From: Rhodobacter sp.
GTDB taxonomy: Bacteria > Pseudomonadota > Alphaproteobacteria > Rhodobacterales > Rhodobacteraceae
Length of the DNA stretch: 64,000 nt
NCBI GenBank assembly: GCA_030065095.1
Contig: JASJDP010000029.1
Coordinates: 1 to 64,000 of the forward strand
Direction of reading: 5' to 3'
The position numbers were made by a program, and so were the translations under genes. Under the pieces are notes generated by a model, which was given only the letters and a program-made list of their open reading frames with translations, searched no databases and had not been told where the DNA came from. This document shows positions 27,227-37,100 of the stretch, in pieces. The first letter of the stretch is position 1, and each line of letters opens with the position of its first letter.

Positions 27227-28645
27227 ATGGGCGAGGCGCGATACTTCAACGAAATGGAAACCGGGGGCGCCGTCCGGGCACCCTATCGCGGGCTCGAGGG
27301 CTGGAGCCGCGAGATGCCCGCCGGGCTGCGCAGTCTGAAACAGTCCGAGGCGGAGGCGCTGTTCCGGCGGATCGGGATCACATTCGCGGTGTACGGCGAG
27401 GGTGGCGATCCGGACCGGCTGATTCCGTTCGACATGTTTCCGCGGGTGTTTTCGGCGGATGAATGGCGCAAACTGGAGCGGGGCATCAAGCAACGGGCGC
27501 GGGCGCTGAACGCGTTTCTCTGCGACGTCTACGGGCGCGGCGAGATCGTGAGGGCGGGGCGGGTTCCGGCGTCGTTGGTGTATCAGAACGAAGCCTTCGA
27601 GAAGGCGGTGTGTGGCGTACGCCCGCCGCGGAACGTCTACAGTCATATCGTGGGCATCGATCTGGTACGGACCGGGCCGGACGAGTTCTTTGTGCTGGAG
27701 GACAATTGCCGCACGCCGTCGGGCGTGTCCTATATGCTGGAGAACCGCGAGATCATGATGCGGATGTTTCCGGCGCTGTTCCAGGAGAACCGGATCGCGC
27801 CGGTCGAACAGTATCCGCGTGCGTTGAAGCGCACGCTGTCGAGCGTGGCCCCGAAGAAATGCGAGGGCGAGCCGAATGTGGTGATCCTGACGCCGGGGCA
27901 TTTCAATTCCGCTTACTACGAGCACACCTTTCTGGCCGATATGATGGGGGTCGAACTGGTCGAGGGGCAGGATCTGTTCGTCGACGGCGATTTCGTCTGG
28001 ATGAAGACCACCGAGGGCCCGCGGAAGGTTGACGTGATCTATCGCCGGATCGACGACGCGTTTCTCGATCCGCTGTGTTTCAGGCCCGACAGCATGCTGG
28101 GTGTGCCGGGGTTGATGAACGTCTACCGCTCGGGCGGCGTGGCCTTGGCCTCGGCGCCCGGGGCGGGGGTGGCCGATGACAAGGCGATCTATACTTTCGT
28201 GCCCGAGATGGTGCGGTTCTATCTGGGTGAGGAGCCGATCCTGCAGAATGTTCCGACCTGGCAATGCGCCAAGCCGGACGAATGCAGATATGTACTGGAA
28301 CATCTCGCCGAACTGGTGGTGAAGGAGGTGCATGGCTCCGGCGGATATGGGATGCTGGTGGGACCGAAATCCTCGGAGAGCCAGATCGCGGCGTTCCGGG
28401 CGAAGATCGAGGAGGATCCGGCGAACTATATCGCACAGCCGACCCTGGCACTGTCGACCTGCCCGACCTTCGTGGACGAGGGGATTGCGCCCAGGCATGT
28501 GGACCTGCGCCCGTACTGTCTGGTGGGGCAGGATATCGAACTGGTGCCCGGCGGGTTGACCCGGGTGGCGCTGGTCGAGGGTTCGCTGGTGGTGAACTCG
28601 TCGCAAGGTGGCGGGGTCAAGGACACCTGGGTCATGGCGGAATGA
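27227..28645 (+). CDS. Circularly permuted ATP-grasp protein
   Basis: A 472-aa member of the circularly permuted ATP-grasp type 2 family, predicted to form peptide or isopeptide bonds. Family blocks such as FVLEDNCRTPSGVSYMLENR and KEVHGSGGYGMLVGP are present. It is the first gene of a conserved four-gene cluster with an alpha-E protein, a transglutaminase-like protein and the Anbu protease. The substrate is unknown in the literature. ATG 27227 is preferred because the recognisable domain begins there; an in-frame ATG at 27140 would add 29 basic residues. Confidence 0.88.
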   Translation: MGEARYFNEMETGGAVRAPYRGLEGWSREMPAGLRSLKQSEAEALFRRIGITFAVYGEGGDPDRLIPFDMFPRVFSADEWRKLERGIKQRARALNAFLCDVYGRGEIVRAGRVPASLVYQNEAFEKAVCGVRPPRNVYSHIVGIDLVRTGPDEFFVLEDNCRTPSGVSYMLENREIMMRMFPALFQENRIAPVEQYPRALKRTLSSVAPKKCEGEPNVVILTPGHFNSAYYEHTFLADMMGVELVEGQDLFVDGDFVWMKTTEGPRKVDVIYRRIDDAFLDPLCFRPDSMLGVPGLMNVYRSGGVALASAPGAGVADDKAIYTFVPEMVRFYLGEEPILQNVPTWQCAKPDECRYVLEHLAELVVKEVHGSGGYGMLVGPKSSESQIAAFRAKIEEDPANYIAQPTLALSTCPTFVDEGIAPRHVDLRPYCLVGQDIELVPGGLTRVALVEGSLVVNSSQGGGVKDTWVMAE

Positions 28646-28646
28646 C

Positions 28647-29600
28647 ATGCTGAGCCGGACGGCGGAGAACCTGTTCTGGATCGGCCGCTATCTGGAGCGG
28701 GCCGAGACCAAGGCGCGGCTGTTGGAGGTGGGCGCGCGCACGGCGCTCTTGCCGAACATCGGCGGCGGGTACCGCAACGAGTGGGAGTCGATCCTGTCGG
28801 CCAGCGGGACAGCGGGGGCCTTTGCCGAAAAATACGGCGATGTGGTGCAGCGGAACGTCGAAAGCCACATGTTTTTCGATGGCGACAATCCATCATCGGT
28901 GGCGTCCTGCATCACGGCCGCGCGGGAAAACGGACGGATCGTGCGCACGGCGCTGACGGGGCAGGTGTGGGATGCCCTCAACAGCGCCTATCAGGAACTG
29001 AAAGAATTGCAGCGGACCGAACGGTCGGCGCTGCCGTTGCCCGACATCACCGAGTGGACGATGCGGACGACGGCGCTGGTTCGGGGGGCCATCGCGGCGT
29101 CGCAGCTGCGCAACGACGGCTACCGGTTCATGCATCTTGGATTTGCGCTGGAGCGGGCGGATTCGACGGCGCGGTTACTGGATGTGAAGTATTACGTGCT
29201 GCTGCCCGAGGTCAGCTATGTCGGATCAGGCCTCGACAACTATCAGTGGATGACCCTGCTTCGTTCGCTTTCCAGCTACCGGGCGTTCAGCTGGGCCTAT
29301 GGCGGCGAGATCACGGCGGCGAAGATCGCAGATTTTCTGATCTTGAACCCGCAATGTCCGCGGTCGCTTTTGACATGCGTTTCCTCGGCGGCGGATCAAC
29401 TGGATTCGCTGGCGCGCAGTTACGGCAACAGCACCGAGGCGCAGTCTTATGTGCGCGGTCTTCTGGGCGAGTTTGCCGAGGCGCGGGTGGAAGAGATTTT
29501 CGACGAGGGGCTGCACGAGTTCCTGTCGCGTTTCATCGAGAATATCGCCTCGTTAAGCGGGGTGATCCACCGCAGCTACCTGACGGGACGGCCGGTATGA
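28647..29600 (+). CDS. Alpha-E domain-containing protein
   Basis: A 317-aa all-helical protein of the alpha-E family (first residues MLSRTAENLFWIGRYLERAE are diagnostic). Members are nearly always encoded with the circularly permuted ATP-grasp protein and a transglutaminase. Its biochemical role is not known; it may present a modified peptide substrate. It starts 1 bp after the ATP-grasp stop and overlaps the transglutaminase start by 4 bp. Confidence 0.9.
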   Translation: MLSRTAENLFWIGRYLERAETKARLLEVGARTALLPNIGGGYRNEWESILSASGTAGAFAEKYGDVVQRNVESHMFFDGDNPSSVASCITAARENGRIVRTALTGQVWDALNSAYQELKELQRTERSALPLPDITEWTMRTTALVRGAIAASQLRNDGYRFMHLGFALERADSTARLLDVKYYVLLPEVSYVGSGLDNYQWMTLLRSLSSYRAFSWAYGGEITAAKIADFLILNPQCPRSLLTCVSSAADQLDSLARSYGNSTEAQSYVRGLLGEFAEARVEEIFDEGLHEFLSRFIENIASLSGVIHRSYLTGRPV

Positions 29601-30409
29601 GGCTGCAGGTGGCGCATAAGACGATCTACCGGTTCGACCGGCCGATCCGGGGTGTGGTTCAGTCGCACCGGCTGACCCCCAGCCGTTTCGACGGGCAGAC
29701 GACGCTGTCGTGGGAGGTGACGGTGGAGGGCGGCAGCCACGGCGCGGGGTTCCGCGACGGGGCGGGGGATCTTATCGATACGGTCAGCGTGCGCGGTAAG
29801 GTGGATGCGCTCACCATCGGCGTGTCGGGGGTGGTCGACACGGTGGATCTGTCGGGCGTGCTGCGTGGGCACCGCGAGAGTGTGCCGCCCCTTGTTTATT
29901 TGCGCCGGACGCGGGCGACGCGGGCGGACCGCGCAATCGACGAACTGGCGCGGGCCGCGGTGGCTGGGCGGGACAACGTTCTGAACCAGGCGCACGGGCT
30001 GAGCCAGATGGTCAGCGAGACCGTGGAGTACCGCCCAGGCGAGACCCATGCCGAGACGACGGCGGCCGAGGCGCTGGCGCATGGGTACGGCGTGTGCCAG
30101 GACCATGCGCATGTCATGGTGGCCGTCGCGATCTCGGCCGGGATCCCGGCTCGCTATGTTGCCGGGTATCTCTATTCGGCTGCCGGCGACGAGATGGCCG
30201 AGGCCAGCCATGCCTGGGCCGAGCTGTACGTTCCCGATCTGGGCTGGGTCGGGTTCGACGCGTCCAACGGCTGCTGTCCGGATGAGCGCTATATCCGGCT
30301 GGGATCGGGCTATGACGCGCAGGATGCGGCGCCGATCCGGGGTGTGGCGCATGGTGCGGCGGAGGAGCAGCTGGACGTCGACGTCAGTGTACAGCAGGTA
30401 CAGCAGTAA
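29597..30409 (+). CDS. Transglutaminase-like protease family protein
   Basis: A 270-aa protein with a bacterial transglutaminase N-terminal region followed by the cysteine protease-like core. The catalytic triad is clear: C167 in YGVCQDHAH, H205 in ASHAWAE and D221 in GFDASN. Family members may cleave or crosslink peptides. It overlaps the alpha-E gene and precedes the Anbu gene by 33 bp. It probably processes the product of the ATP-grasp enzyme, but this is inference. Confidence 0.9.
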   Translation: MRLQVAHKTIYRFDRPIRGVVQSHRLTPSRFDGQTTLSWEVTVEGGSHGAGFRDGAGDLIDTVSVRGKVDALTIGVSGVVDTVDLSGVLRGHRESVPPLVYLRRTRATRADRAIDELARAAVAGRDNVLNQAHGLSQMVSETVEYRPGETHAETTAAEALAHGYGVCQDHAHVMVAVAISAGIPARYVAGYLYSAAGDEMAEASHAWAELYVPDLGWVGFDASNGCCPDERYIRLGSGYDAQDAAPIRGVAHGAAEEQLDVDVSVQQVQQ

Positions 30410-30442
30410 CCTTGCTTTACCCGCGGCCGGGCAGGAGAGGGC

Positions 30443-31168
30443 ATGACCTATTGCGTGGGGCTTTTGCTGGATGCGGGCATGGTGTTGCTCAGCGACACCC
30501 GCACCAATGCCGGTCTCGACAACATCGCCACCTACCGCAAGATGTTCGTCTTTGAAGATCCCGGCGAGCGGGTGGTTGCCGTCATGACGGCAGGATCGCT
30601 CAGCGTCACGCAGACCACGATCGCGCAGCTGGACGAGGCGATACAGGACCACGATCCCGGGGCGCCGCCATCGATCATGAACGCCGAGACGATGCTGCAG
30701 GTCGCCGGGATCGTGGGCAACCGGCTGGCCGCGGTGTCGGCGGACGTGAAATCGAAGATGAGCGCCGGGCAGGAAACGGCCAGCGCCTCGATGATCGTGG
30801 CAGGCCAGCGGCGCGGCGGCGCGATGCGGATGTTTCTGGTTTATCCCGAGGGCAATTTCATCGAGGCCACGCCGGACACGCCGTTTCTGCAGATCGGCGA
30901 GCACAAATACGGCAAACCGATCCTGGACCGTGTGGTACGGCCCTGGACGTCGCTGGCGGAGGCACAAAAGGCGGTGCTGCTGAGCATGGATTCGACGCTT
31001 CGGTCGAACCTGTCTGTGGGCATGCCGCTGGATCTGGCGGTGATGCAGAAGGATGCCTGCCGGGTGACGTACGAGCGCCGGATCGAGGCGCAGGACGAGG
31101 TGTTTCAGAAAATGTCGAACGCCTGGAGCCAGGCCTTGCGCGACGCCTTCGTACGGATCGAGATCTGA
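30443..31168 (+). CDS. Proteasome-type protease (Anbu)
   Basis: A 241-aa N-terminal nucleophile hydrolase of the Anbu (ancestral beta subunit) group, related to HslV and proteasome beta subunits. The sequence begins MTYCVG, so removal of Met would expose the Thr2 nucleophile. LSDTRTNAG follows the usual beta-subunit pattern. Anbu forms open helical rings in studied bacteria. No ATPase partner gene is nearby. A GGAGAGG site supports ATG 30443. It closes the four-gene cluster that begins at 27227. Confidence 0.9.
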   Translation: MTYCVGLLLDAGMVLLSDTRTNAGLDNIATYRKMFVFEDPGERVVAVMTAGSLSVTQTTIAQLDEAIQDHDPGAPPSIMNAETMLQVAGIVGNRLAAVSADVKSKMSAGQETASASMIVAGQRRGGAMRMFLVYPEGNFIEATPDTPFLQIGEHKYGKPILDRVVRPWTSLAEAQKAVLLSMDSTLRSNLSVGMPLDLAVMQKDACRVTYERRIEAQDEVFQKMSNAWSQALRDAFVRIEI

Positions 31169-31366
31169 GAGCGGCTGGCGGCGATCCGATTGTCGCGCTG
31201 CCGCGCGGCTCTATTCCTGCCGGCAGCGGGGCGACGCCCTGTCGCTGCCGCAGTGGCGGGTGCGACGTGGACTTTGCGTATTTGAAACGAGAAGAAGCCC
31301 GGGACGGGGTTGTGATTGGCCGCCCGCTGCGCCAGCGTGGCAGGCGGTCGTCGAGGGAGGATAGCG

Positions 31367-32134
31367 ATGCGGACGGGCGGGTTTCGGCAACGAATGCTGG
31401 CGGGAGAGATTTTAGCGGGGACGTTTCTGAAGACGCCGGCCTACGAGATGGTCGAAGTGCTGGCACTGTCCGGGCTCGACTTCGTTTGTCTCGACGCCGA
31501 ACATGCGCCTTTCGACCGGGGGCGGCTGGATGCCTGTCTGGCGCTGGCGCGGGCGCTCGATTTTCCGGCCTTGGTACGGGTGGGATCGGGCTCGGCAGAA
31601 AATATCCTGCAGGCGCTGGACTCCGGCGCTGTTGGGCTGGTGGTGCCGCATGTGTTTTCGGTCGAGAGAGCGGAAGAGATCGCGCGGGCGGCGCGGTTCG
31701 GACATCATGGGCGCGGCTATGCGGGCTCGACGCGGTGGGCGGGGTACACCGCGCGCAAGATGCCGGATCTGCTGACGCAATCACGCGACGAGACGGTTGT
31801 GATTGCGCAGATCGAAGAACCGGAGGGCGTACGGTCGGCCGCTGACATCGCGGCCGTTACGGGCATTGACGGATTGTTCGTGGGTCCGGCCGATTTGTCG
31901 GTGGCGTATGGCAAAACGGATCAGGGATCGGAGGACTTGCTGACCGCGTTGCGTGATGTAGGGACCGCGGCGCAGGCGGCCGGCAAGGCCTATATGAGCT
32001 TTGTGCCGGACGTGGCGAAGGCCAAGGAGTGGGCGGCCTATGGGATGACGACGTTCTTTCTCGCCTCCGAACAGTCCTGGGTTCTGGCGGGCGCACGCGG
32101 TGCGGCGCAGGGTGTGCACAGTATCCGTGGATAA
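31367..32134 (+). CDS. HpcH/HpaI-family aldolase
   Basis: Class II pyruvate-dependent aldolase of 255 aa. The catalytic histidine is in DAEHAPFD. Metal ligands are the glutamate in QIEEPEG and the aspartate in GPADLS. Such enzymes cleave 4-hydroxy-2-oxo acids to pyruvate plus an aldehyde. A GGGAGG site at 31355-31360 supports ATG 31367. The gene stands alone, with about 200 bp free upstream, and no catabolic partner lies close by, so its substrate is open. Confidence 0.87.
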   Translation: MRTGGFRQRMLAGEILAGTFLKTPAYEMVEVLALSGLDFVCLDAEHAPFDRGRLDACLALARALDFPALVRVGSGSAENILQALDSGAVGLVVPHVFSVERAEEIARAARFGHHGRGYAGSTRWAGYTARKMPDLLTQSRDETVVIAQIEEPEGVRSAADIAAVTGIDGLFVGPADLSVAYGKTDQGSEDLLTALRDVGTAAQAAGKAYMSFVPDVAKAKEWAAYGMTTFFLASEQSWVLAGARGAAQGVHSIRG

Positions 32135-32281
32135 GCCGAAGTCAGTGAACCACTATACCGGGGATTATCGGCCTGAAGTCGCCATTCGCAACCAGTCTTC
32201 TGGCGCGGCCCCTCAAGAGACATGCAATGTCGGCTCCGGGCCTGACCCGGTCCAACGAAGCCTTTCTACCAGAGCCGTGAC

Positions 32282-33217
32282 CTAGGAACTGGCCGCGAAA
32301 TGGGCGCCGATGCCCGAGAAGATCCGTGCGCGTGTCGCCGGGGTTTCCATCAGCACCTCGTGCTCGGCGCCCTCTACAACCTCCAGCTTGCCGCCCGGCC
32401 AGTGGGCCATTCGGACGCGAATCGGGGCCGTGTCGACCACGCGCTCGTTGCTGCCGACCCAGGTAAGGACCGGAATATCCGGTGACGGCTCGCGCGCCAT
32501 GGCGCGGGTTTCGCGAAGCGCCTCGTAGAGCCAATGCAGGCTGGGCCCGCCGAGGGCGAGGTCGGGATGCTCCGTGACCTGGGTCAGCATCGCCTCGAAC
32601 ATGCTGCGGTCGGTGGTCAGCACGTTGCCCTCGAAGGCCGCGTCGCGCACATAGGTTTCAGGCTTGGTGCCGGGGGCATAGCGGTGGCCGAAGCCGGCGC
32701 GGCGCGAGGCCCAGGAAAGGCTCCACGCAACGGGGCGCAGCAAGCCGGTAATCGCGATGCCCCACATGGGCGCCGAGAAGACGGCGGCCCTGACCGGCAG
32801 GCCCTGCATGCACGCGCGCAGCCCGATGGCGCCGCCCATGGAGTGAGCGACGAGGTAGTAGGGTTCCGGCAGGCCGTGGGCGCTGACGGCGTCCAGCATC
32901 GCCGCCACGTCCATCTGGTAATCGGAAAAATGCATCACGTGACCGGTGTTGCGGTCGTCGAGCGCCCTGTCAGCCAAGCCCTGCCCGCGCCAGTCGATGG
33001 CGGCCATGGCGTAGCCGAGTTCGGCGAAGTCGCCGGCTGTGGCGCCGTACTTTTCGATGTACTCCGTGCGGCCGGGGAACAAGAGCACGGTGCCCTTGCC
33101 GCCATCCGGCCAGTAGGCCGCCCGCAGGCGCACGCCGTCCGACGCCGTCAGCCATTCGGCCTCTGCCCCCGGCGGACCGTCGGCGACGTCGCCATAAAAT
33201 GGCGCGGCCGCGGCCAT
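32282..33217 (-). CDS. Alpha/beta hydrolase (lysophospholipase-like)
   Basis: A 311-aa serine hydrolase. The nucleophile elbow is AHSMGG (S126), preceded by the family segment AIDWRGQGLAD. The acid is probably in ERVVD and the histidine in GAEHEVL near the C-terminus. It resembles monoacylglycerol lipase/lysophospholipase L2-type enzymes. No signal peptide is seen. It lies 1 bp after the SCP2 gene on the same strand, which suggests both handle lipid or acyl substrates. Confidence 0.85.
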   Translation of the reverse strand: MAAAAPFYGDVADGPPGAEAEWLTASDGVRLRAAYWPDGGKGTVLLFPGRTEYIEKYGATAGDFAELGYAMAAIDWRGQGLADRALDDRNTGHVMHFSDYQMDVAAMLDAVSAHGLPEPYYLVAHSMGGAIGLRACMQGLPVRAAVFSAPMWGIAITGLLRPVAWSLSWASRRAGFGHRYAPGTKPETYVRDAAFEGNVLTTDRSMFEAMLTQVTEHPDLALGGPSLHWLYEALRETRAMAREPSPDIPVLTWVGSNERVVDTAPIRVRMAHWPGGKLEVVEGAEHEVLMETPATRARIFSGIGAHFAASS

Positions 33218-33218
33218 G

Positions 33219-33506
33219 TCAGCCGAGGACCGAGGCTAGCTTCATCGCCATCCCCATATCGCCGTCGACGCTTAGCTTGCCCGTCATGAAGGCGGCGGTC
33301 GGGTTGGTGTCGCCGTCGAGGATGCCCTTGAAGGTGTCCACGTCCGCCGTCAGCGTGACATCTGCCTCCTCATCGCCCGCTCGGGCGCCGTTGGCATCCA
33401 GCATGATTGCGCCTTCGTCCTCGATCACGAATTTCGCAAGGCCGTCGAAGCCTCCGCTCATCTTATCATTCAATGCCGCCACGGCGGTTTCAATCACGTC
33501 GCTCAT
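33219..33506 (-). CDS. SCP2 sterol-binding domain protein
   Basis: A 95-aa protein consisting of one SCP2 (sterol carrier) domain. The C-terminal part contains GDTNPTAAFMTGKLSVDGD, which is typical for bacterial single-domain SCP2 proteins. They probably bind acyl-CoA or other lipids. It is co-directional with and 1 bp upstream of the hydrolase. ATG 33506 fits the domain length; a frame extending to 33545 is less likely. Confidence 0.85.
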   Translation of the reverse strand: MSDVIETAVAALNDKMSGGFDGLAKFVIEDEGAIMLDANGARAGDEEADVTLTADVDTFKGILDGDTNPTAAFMTGKLSVDGDMGMAMKLASVLG

Positions 33507-33573
33507 GCGCTCGCTCCCATCAATTTGACCCGCGGGGTCTCGCATTTCGCCGCAGGTACGCTACAGTCGCGTT

Positions 33574-34134
33574 ATGGTTCGTTTCGCAGACTACTTCAAA
33601 CCTGTCGTGGCGGCATTTGCGCTGTCGCTGGCGATTCCCGCACCCGCGCCGGCGCAAGAGGCCGATCTGGGCCAGATGATGGCGGACCTGGCGGATCCGG
33701 AAACCGAGAACTGGCAGTCGCTGGAACGGCGGATTCGGACGGAATGGTCGAAATCGGGGTCCCCGGCGATGGACCTGCTGTTGCAGCGCGGGCAGAAGGC
33801 GCTGGAGGAAGAGGATTACGACAAGGCGCTGGAGCATCTGACGGCGCTGACCGATCATGCGCCGGGATTTGCCGAAGGCTGGAATGCGCGGGCCACGGCA
33901 TTTTTCCACAAAAAGATGTACGGTCCCGCGATGGAGTCGATCGGCAAGGCGCTGACGCTGAATCCGAACCATTTTGCCGCGATCACGGGACTCGCGGTGA
34001 TGTTGCAGGAGATGGGGTACGAAAAGGACGCGCTGGAGGCGTGGCGGGCGCTGCAAGCTATACATCCGCACCGGCCCGAACTAAAGGACGCCATCGAGAA
34101 GCTGGAAAAAACGACCGGGGGCGTCCGGCTCTAG
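33574..34134 (+). CDS. Secreted tetratricopeptide repeat protein
   Basis: A 186-aa protein with an N-terminal signal peptide (VVAAFALSLAIPAPAPAQ, cut near residue 28). Two to three TPR units follow between about residues 68 and 170 (LLLQRGQKALEEEDYDKALE, then AWNARA-like and FAAITGLAVMLQEMG repeats). It is probably a periplasmic protein-protein interaction module. It is 18 bp upstream of the helicase gene on the same strand. Confidence 0.85.
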   Translation: MVRFADYFKPVVAAFALSLAIPAPAPAQEADLGQMMADLADPETENWQSLERRIRTEWSKSGSPAMDLLLQRGQKALEEEDYDKALEHLTALTDHAPGFAEGWNARATAFFHKKMYGPAMESIGKALTLNPNHFAAITGLAVMLQEMGYEKDALEAWRALQAIHPHRPELKDAIEKLEKTTGGVRL

Positions 34135-34152
34135 CGGCAAAAGGGCAGTGGC

Positions 34153-37100
34153 ATGGCCGAGCAGTCGAGGATCGTCGCGGTCCTGGGCCCGACCAATACC
34201 GGAAAGACGCATTATGCGATCGAGCGGATGCTGGGTTATCGCACCGGCATCATCGGTCTGCCGCTGCGGCTTCTGGCGCGCGAGGTCTACGACAAGATCG
34301 TCAGCCTGCGGGGTCCATCGGTGGTGGCGCTGGTCACCGGCGAGGAACGAATCGTACCGGAACGGACGCAATACTGGGTCTGTACGGTCGAAGCGATGCC
34401 CGAAGGGATCGGGCAGGATTTTCTGGCCGTGGACGAGATCCAGCTTTGTGCCGACCCCGAACGTGGGCATGTCTTCACCGACCGCCTGCTGCGGGCGCGC
34501 GGCAGGCACGAGACGCTTTTTCTGGGTTCCGACACCATGCGCGGGGCGATTGCGGCCCAGGTGCCCCGGGTGCAGTTCCAGCGGCGCGAGCGGTTTTCGA
34601 CGCTGACCTATTCGGGCGCGAAAAAGATCAGCCGGATGCAGCCGAGATCGGCCATCGTCGGGTTCTCGGTAGACCAGGTCTATGCCATCGCCGAGCTGTT
34701 GCGCCGGCAAAAGGGCGGGGCGGCCGTGGTGATGGGTGCGCTGAGCCCCCGGACGCGCAACGCCCAGGTGCAGATGTACCAGGATGGCGACGTCGACTAC
34801 CTCGTGGCGACGGATGCCATCGGCATGGGCTTGAACCTCGACATCAACCACGTGGCGTTTTCCTCGACGCGGAAATTCGACGGGCGGCGGATGCGCGATC
34901 TGGCACCGAACGAACTGGCGCAAATCGCGGGCCGGGCGGGGCGGCACATGAACGATGGAACCTTCGGGGTCACCGGCGAGGCGCGTCCCCTGGACGACGG
35001 TGTCGCGTCCGCAATCATGGAGCATCGATTTGCACCCATCCGCAAGCTGCAGTGGCGCAACGCGCGGCTGGCGTTCGGATCGATCGATGCGCTGGTGAAC
35101 TCGCTGGAGGCCGGGACCGACGACGAATGGCTGACCCGGGCGCGCGAGGCCGATGACCTCATGGCCCTGAAATCGCTTGCGGATCTCGGCGAGATACGGG
35201 AACGCTGCGGCGATGCGCGGGGCGTCAGGCTGTTGTGGGATGTCTGCCGGATCCCGGATTTCCGGGGAATTTCCCATGCCGAGCATGCCGGGCTTTTAGA
35301 GCAGATTTTCCGGTTCCTGCATGAACTTGGCCGCGTGCCCGACGATTGGCTGGCGCGGCAGGTAAAGCGCATCGACCGGACCGACGGCGATATCGACGCG
35401 CTGTCGAAAAGACTGGCGTATATAAGGACATGGACCTATGTCGCGCAGCGCAGCGGCTGGGTCGATGATGAAAGCCATTGGCGCGGGGCGACCCGCGCGG
35501 TAGAAGACCGATTGTCGGACGCGCTGCACGAGCGTCTGACGCAAAGATTTGTGGACCGGCGGACCTCTGTCTTGCTTCGCCGGCTCAAACAGAAGGAGAG
35601 CCTGGTGGCCGAGGTGAACGACAAGGGCGAAGTGACCGTCGAGGGCCAGTTCGTGGGCAGGCTGGAAGGTTTCCGATTCCAGCAGGATGCCTCTGCCGGC
35701 CCCGATGAGGCCAAGACATTGCGGCAGGCCTCGCTGCAGGCGCTTAGACCTGAATTCCACCTGCGCGCCGACCGGTTCTACAATGCGCCGGACACCGAGA
35801 TCGACTTTACCGATCAGGGCGGCCTGATGTGGGGCGAACATGCCGTCGGTAAGCTGACAGCAGGGGCCGAACCGATGAAACCGGTCGCCGAAGCCTTTGC
35901 AGATGAAGAGGCTGGGCCCGAAGTGGTCCAAAAGGTGCAGCGGCGGCTGCAGCATTTCATCGACCGTAAGGTCGCGACGCTGTTCGAACCGTTGATGAAC
36001 CTGCAGCGCGACGAGACGCTTGGCGGGCTGGCGCGCGGCTTTGCGTTCCGCATGGTCGAGGCATTGGGCGTTCTGCCGCGCGATCAGGTGGCCGGCGAGG
36101 TCAAGGATCTGGATCAGGAGGCGCGGGGCACGCTGCGCAAGCACGGGATCCGGTTCGGGCAGTTCACCATTTTCATGCCGCTGTTGCTGAAACCGGCGCC
36201 GACGAGGTTGCGCTTGGTCCTGTGGTCGCTGAGCCAGGGCCTGGAGGAATTCCCCGAAAGCCCGCCGCCGGGGCTGGTGACGATCCCCGCCGACGAGACC
36301 GCGCCCGAAGCCTATCATACGATGGCGGGGTACCGCGGAGCCGGGAAGCGGGCGGTCAGGATCGATATGCTGGAGCGGCTGGCGGATATGCTGCGGGCCG
36401 AAGATAGCCGCGGCGGGTTCGAGGCGAAGCCGGACATGCTGTCGATCACCGGCATGACGCTGGAGCAATTCGCCGATCTGATGCAGGGGCTCGGCTATGC
36501 GGCTGAGCGGGGCGAGCGTGAGAAGAAACGGGTCCCTCCCGTGCAGGGGGGAAGCGAGGTCGATGCACAGCCCGGCGCCGATCGTGGGCCGGAGCCGCAC
36601 CCTGGCGCTAGCGGGGCCAGTGAGACCGAGGCCGTTCCAGAGGCCGGCGGAGTTATGCCGGAGACAGCCGAAAATGTCGATCATCTGGACGGTGGCGGTG
36701 CGTCTGAGGCCGAGGCCCAGCCGCACGCGGATAACGGGCCCGAGGCGCATCCCGGTGCGGCGGGTGCCAGCGAGGTCGAGGCCGGAGCACCAGCGAAAGA
36801 TGCGGTATCGGCGACAGGCGATATCGACCATCCCGAAATAGCGGGTGCGTCCGAAGCGGAAGCGCAGCCGGAGAACGATCGCCCGCCAGAGCCGCATCCG
36901 GGCGCCGAAGGGGCAAGCGAGGCCGATGCGATGCCGGGTGCCGACGGGGTGACGGCGGCGGAGGCGGTGCATGTGGACCACCTCGACGGCGGCGGAGCGT
37001 CGTCGGTCGAGGCCCAGCCGGAGGCTGAGGATGAGGCCGAAACCGCGCCGCATCCCGGCGCGGAAGGCGCCAGCGAAGTCGACGCGATGAATGGTACGGC

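Noticed and set aside
27206-28648. 480-codon minus-strand frame opposite the ATP-grasp gene
   Set aside because: It has no domain and is fully covered by the conserved ATP-grasp protein on the plus strand.
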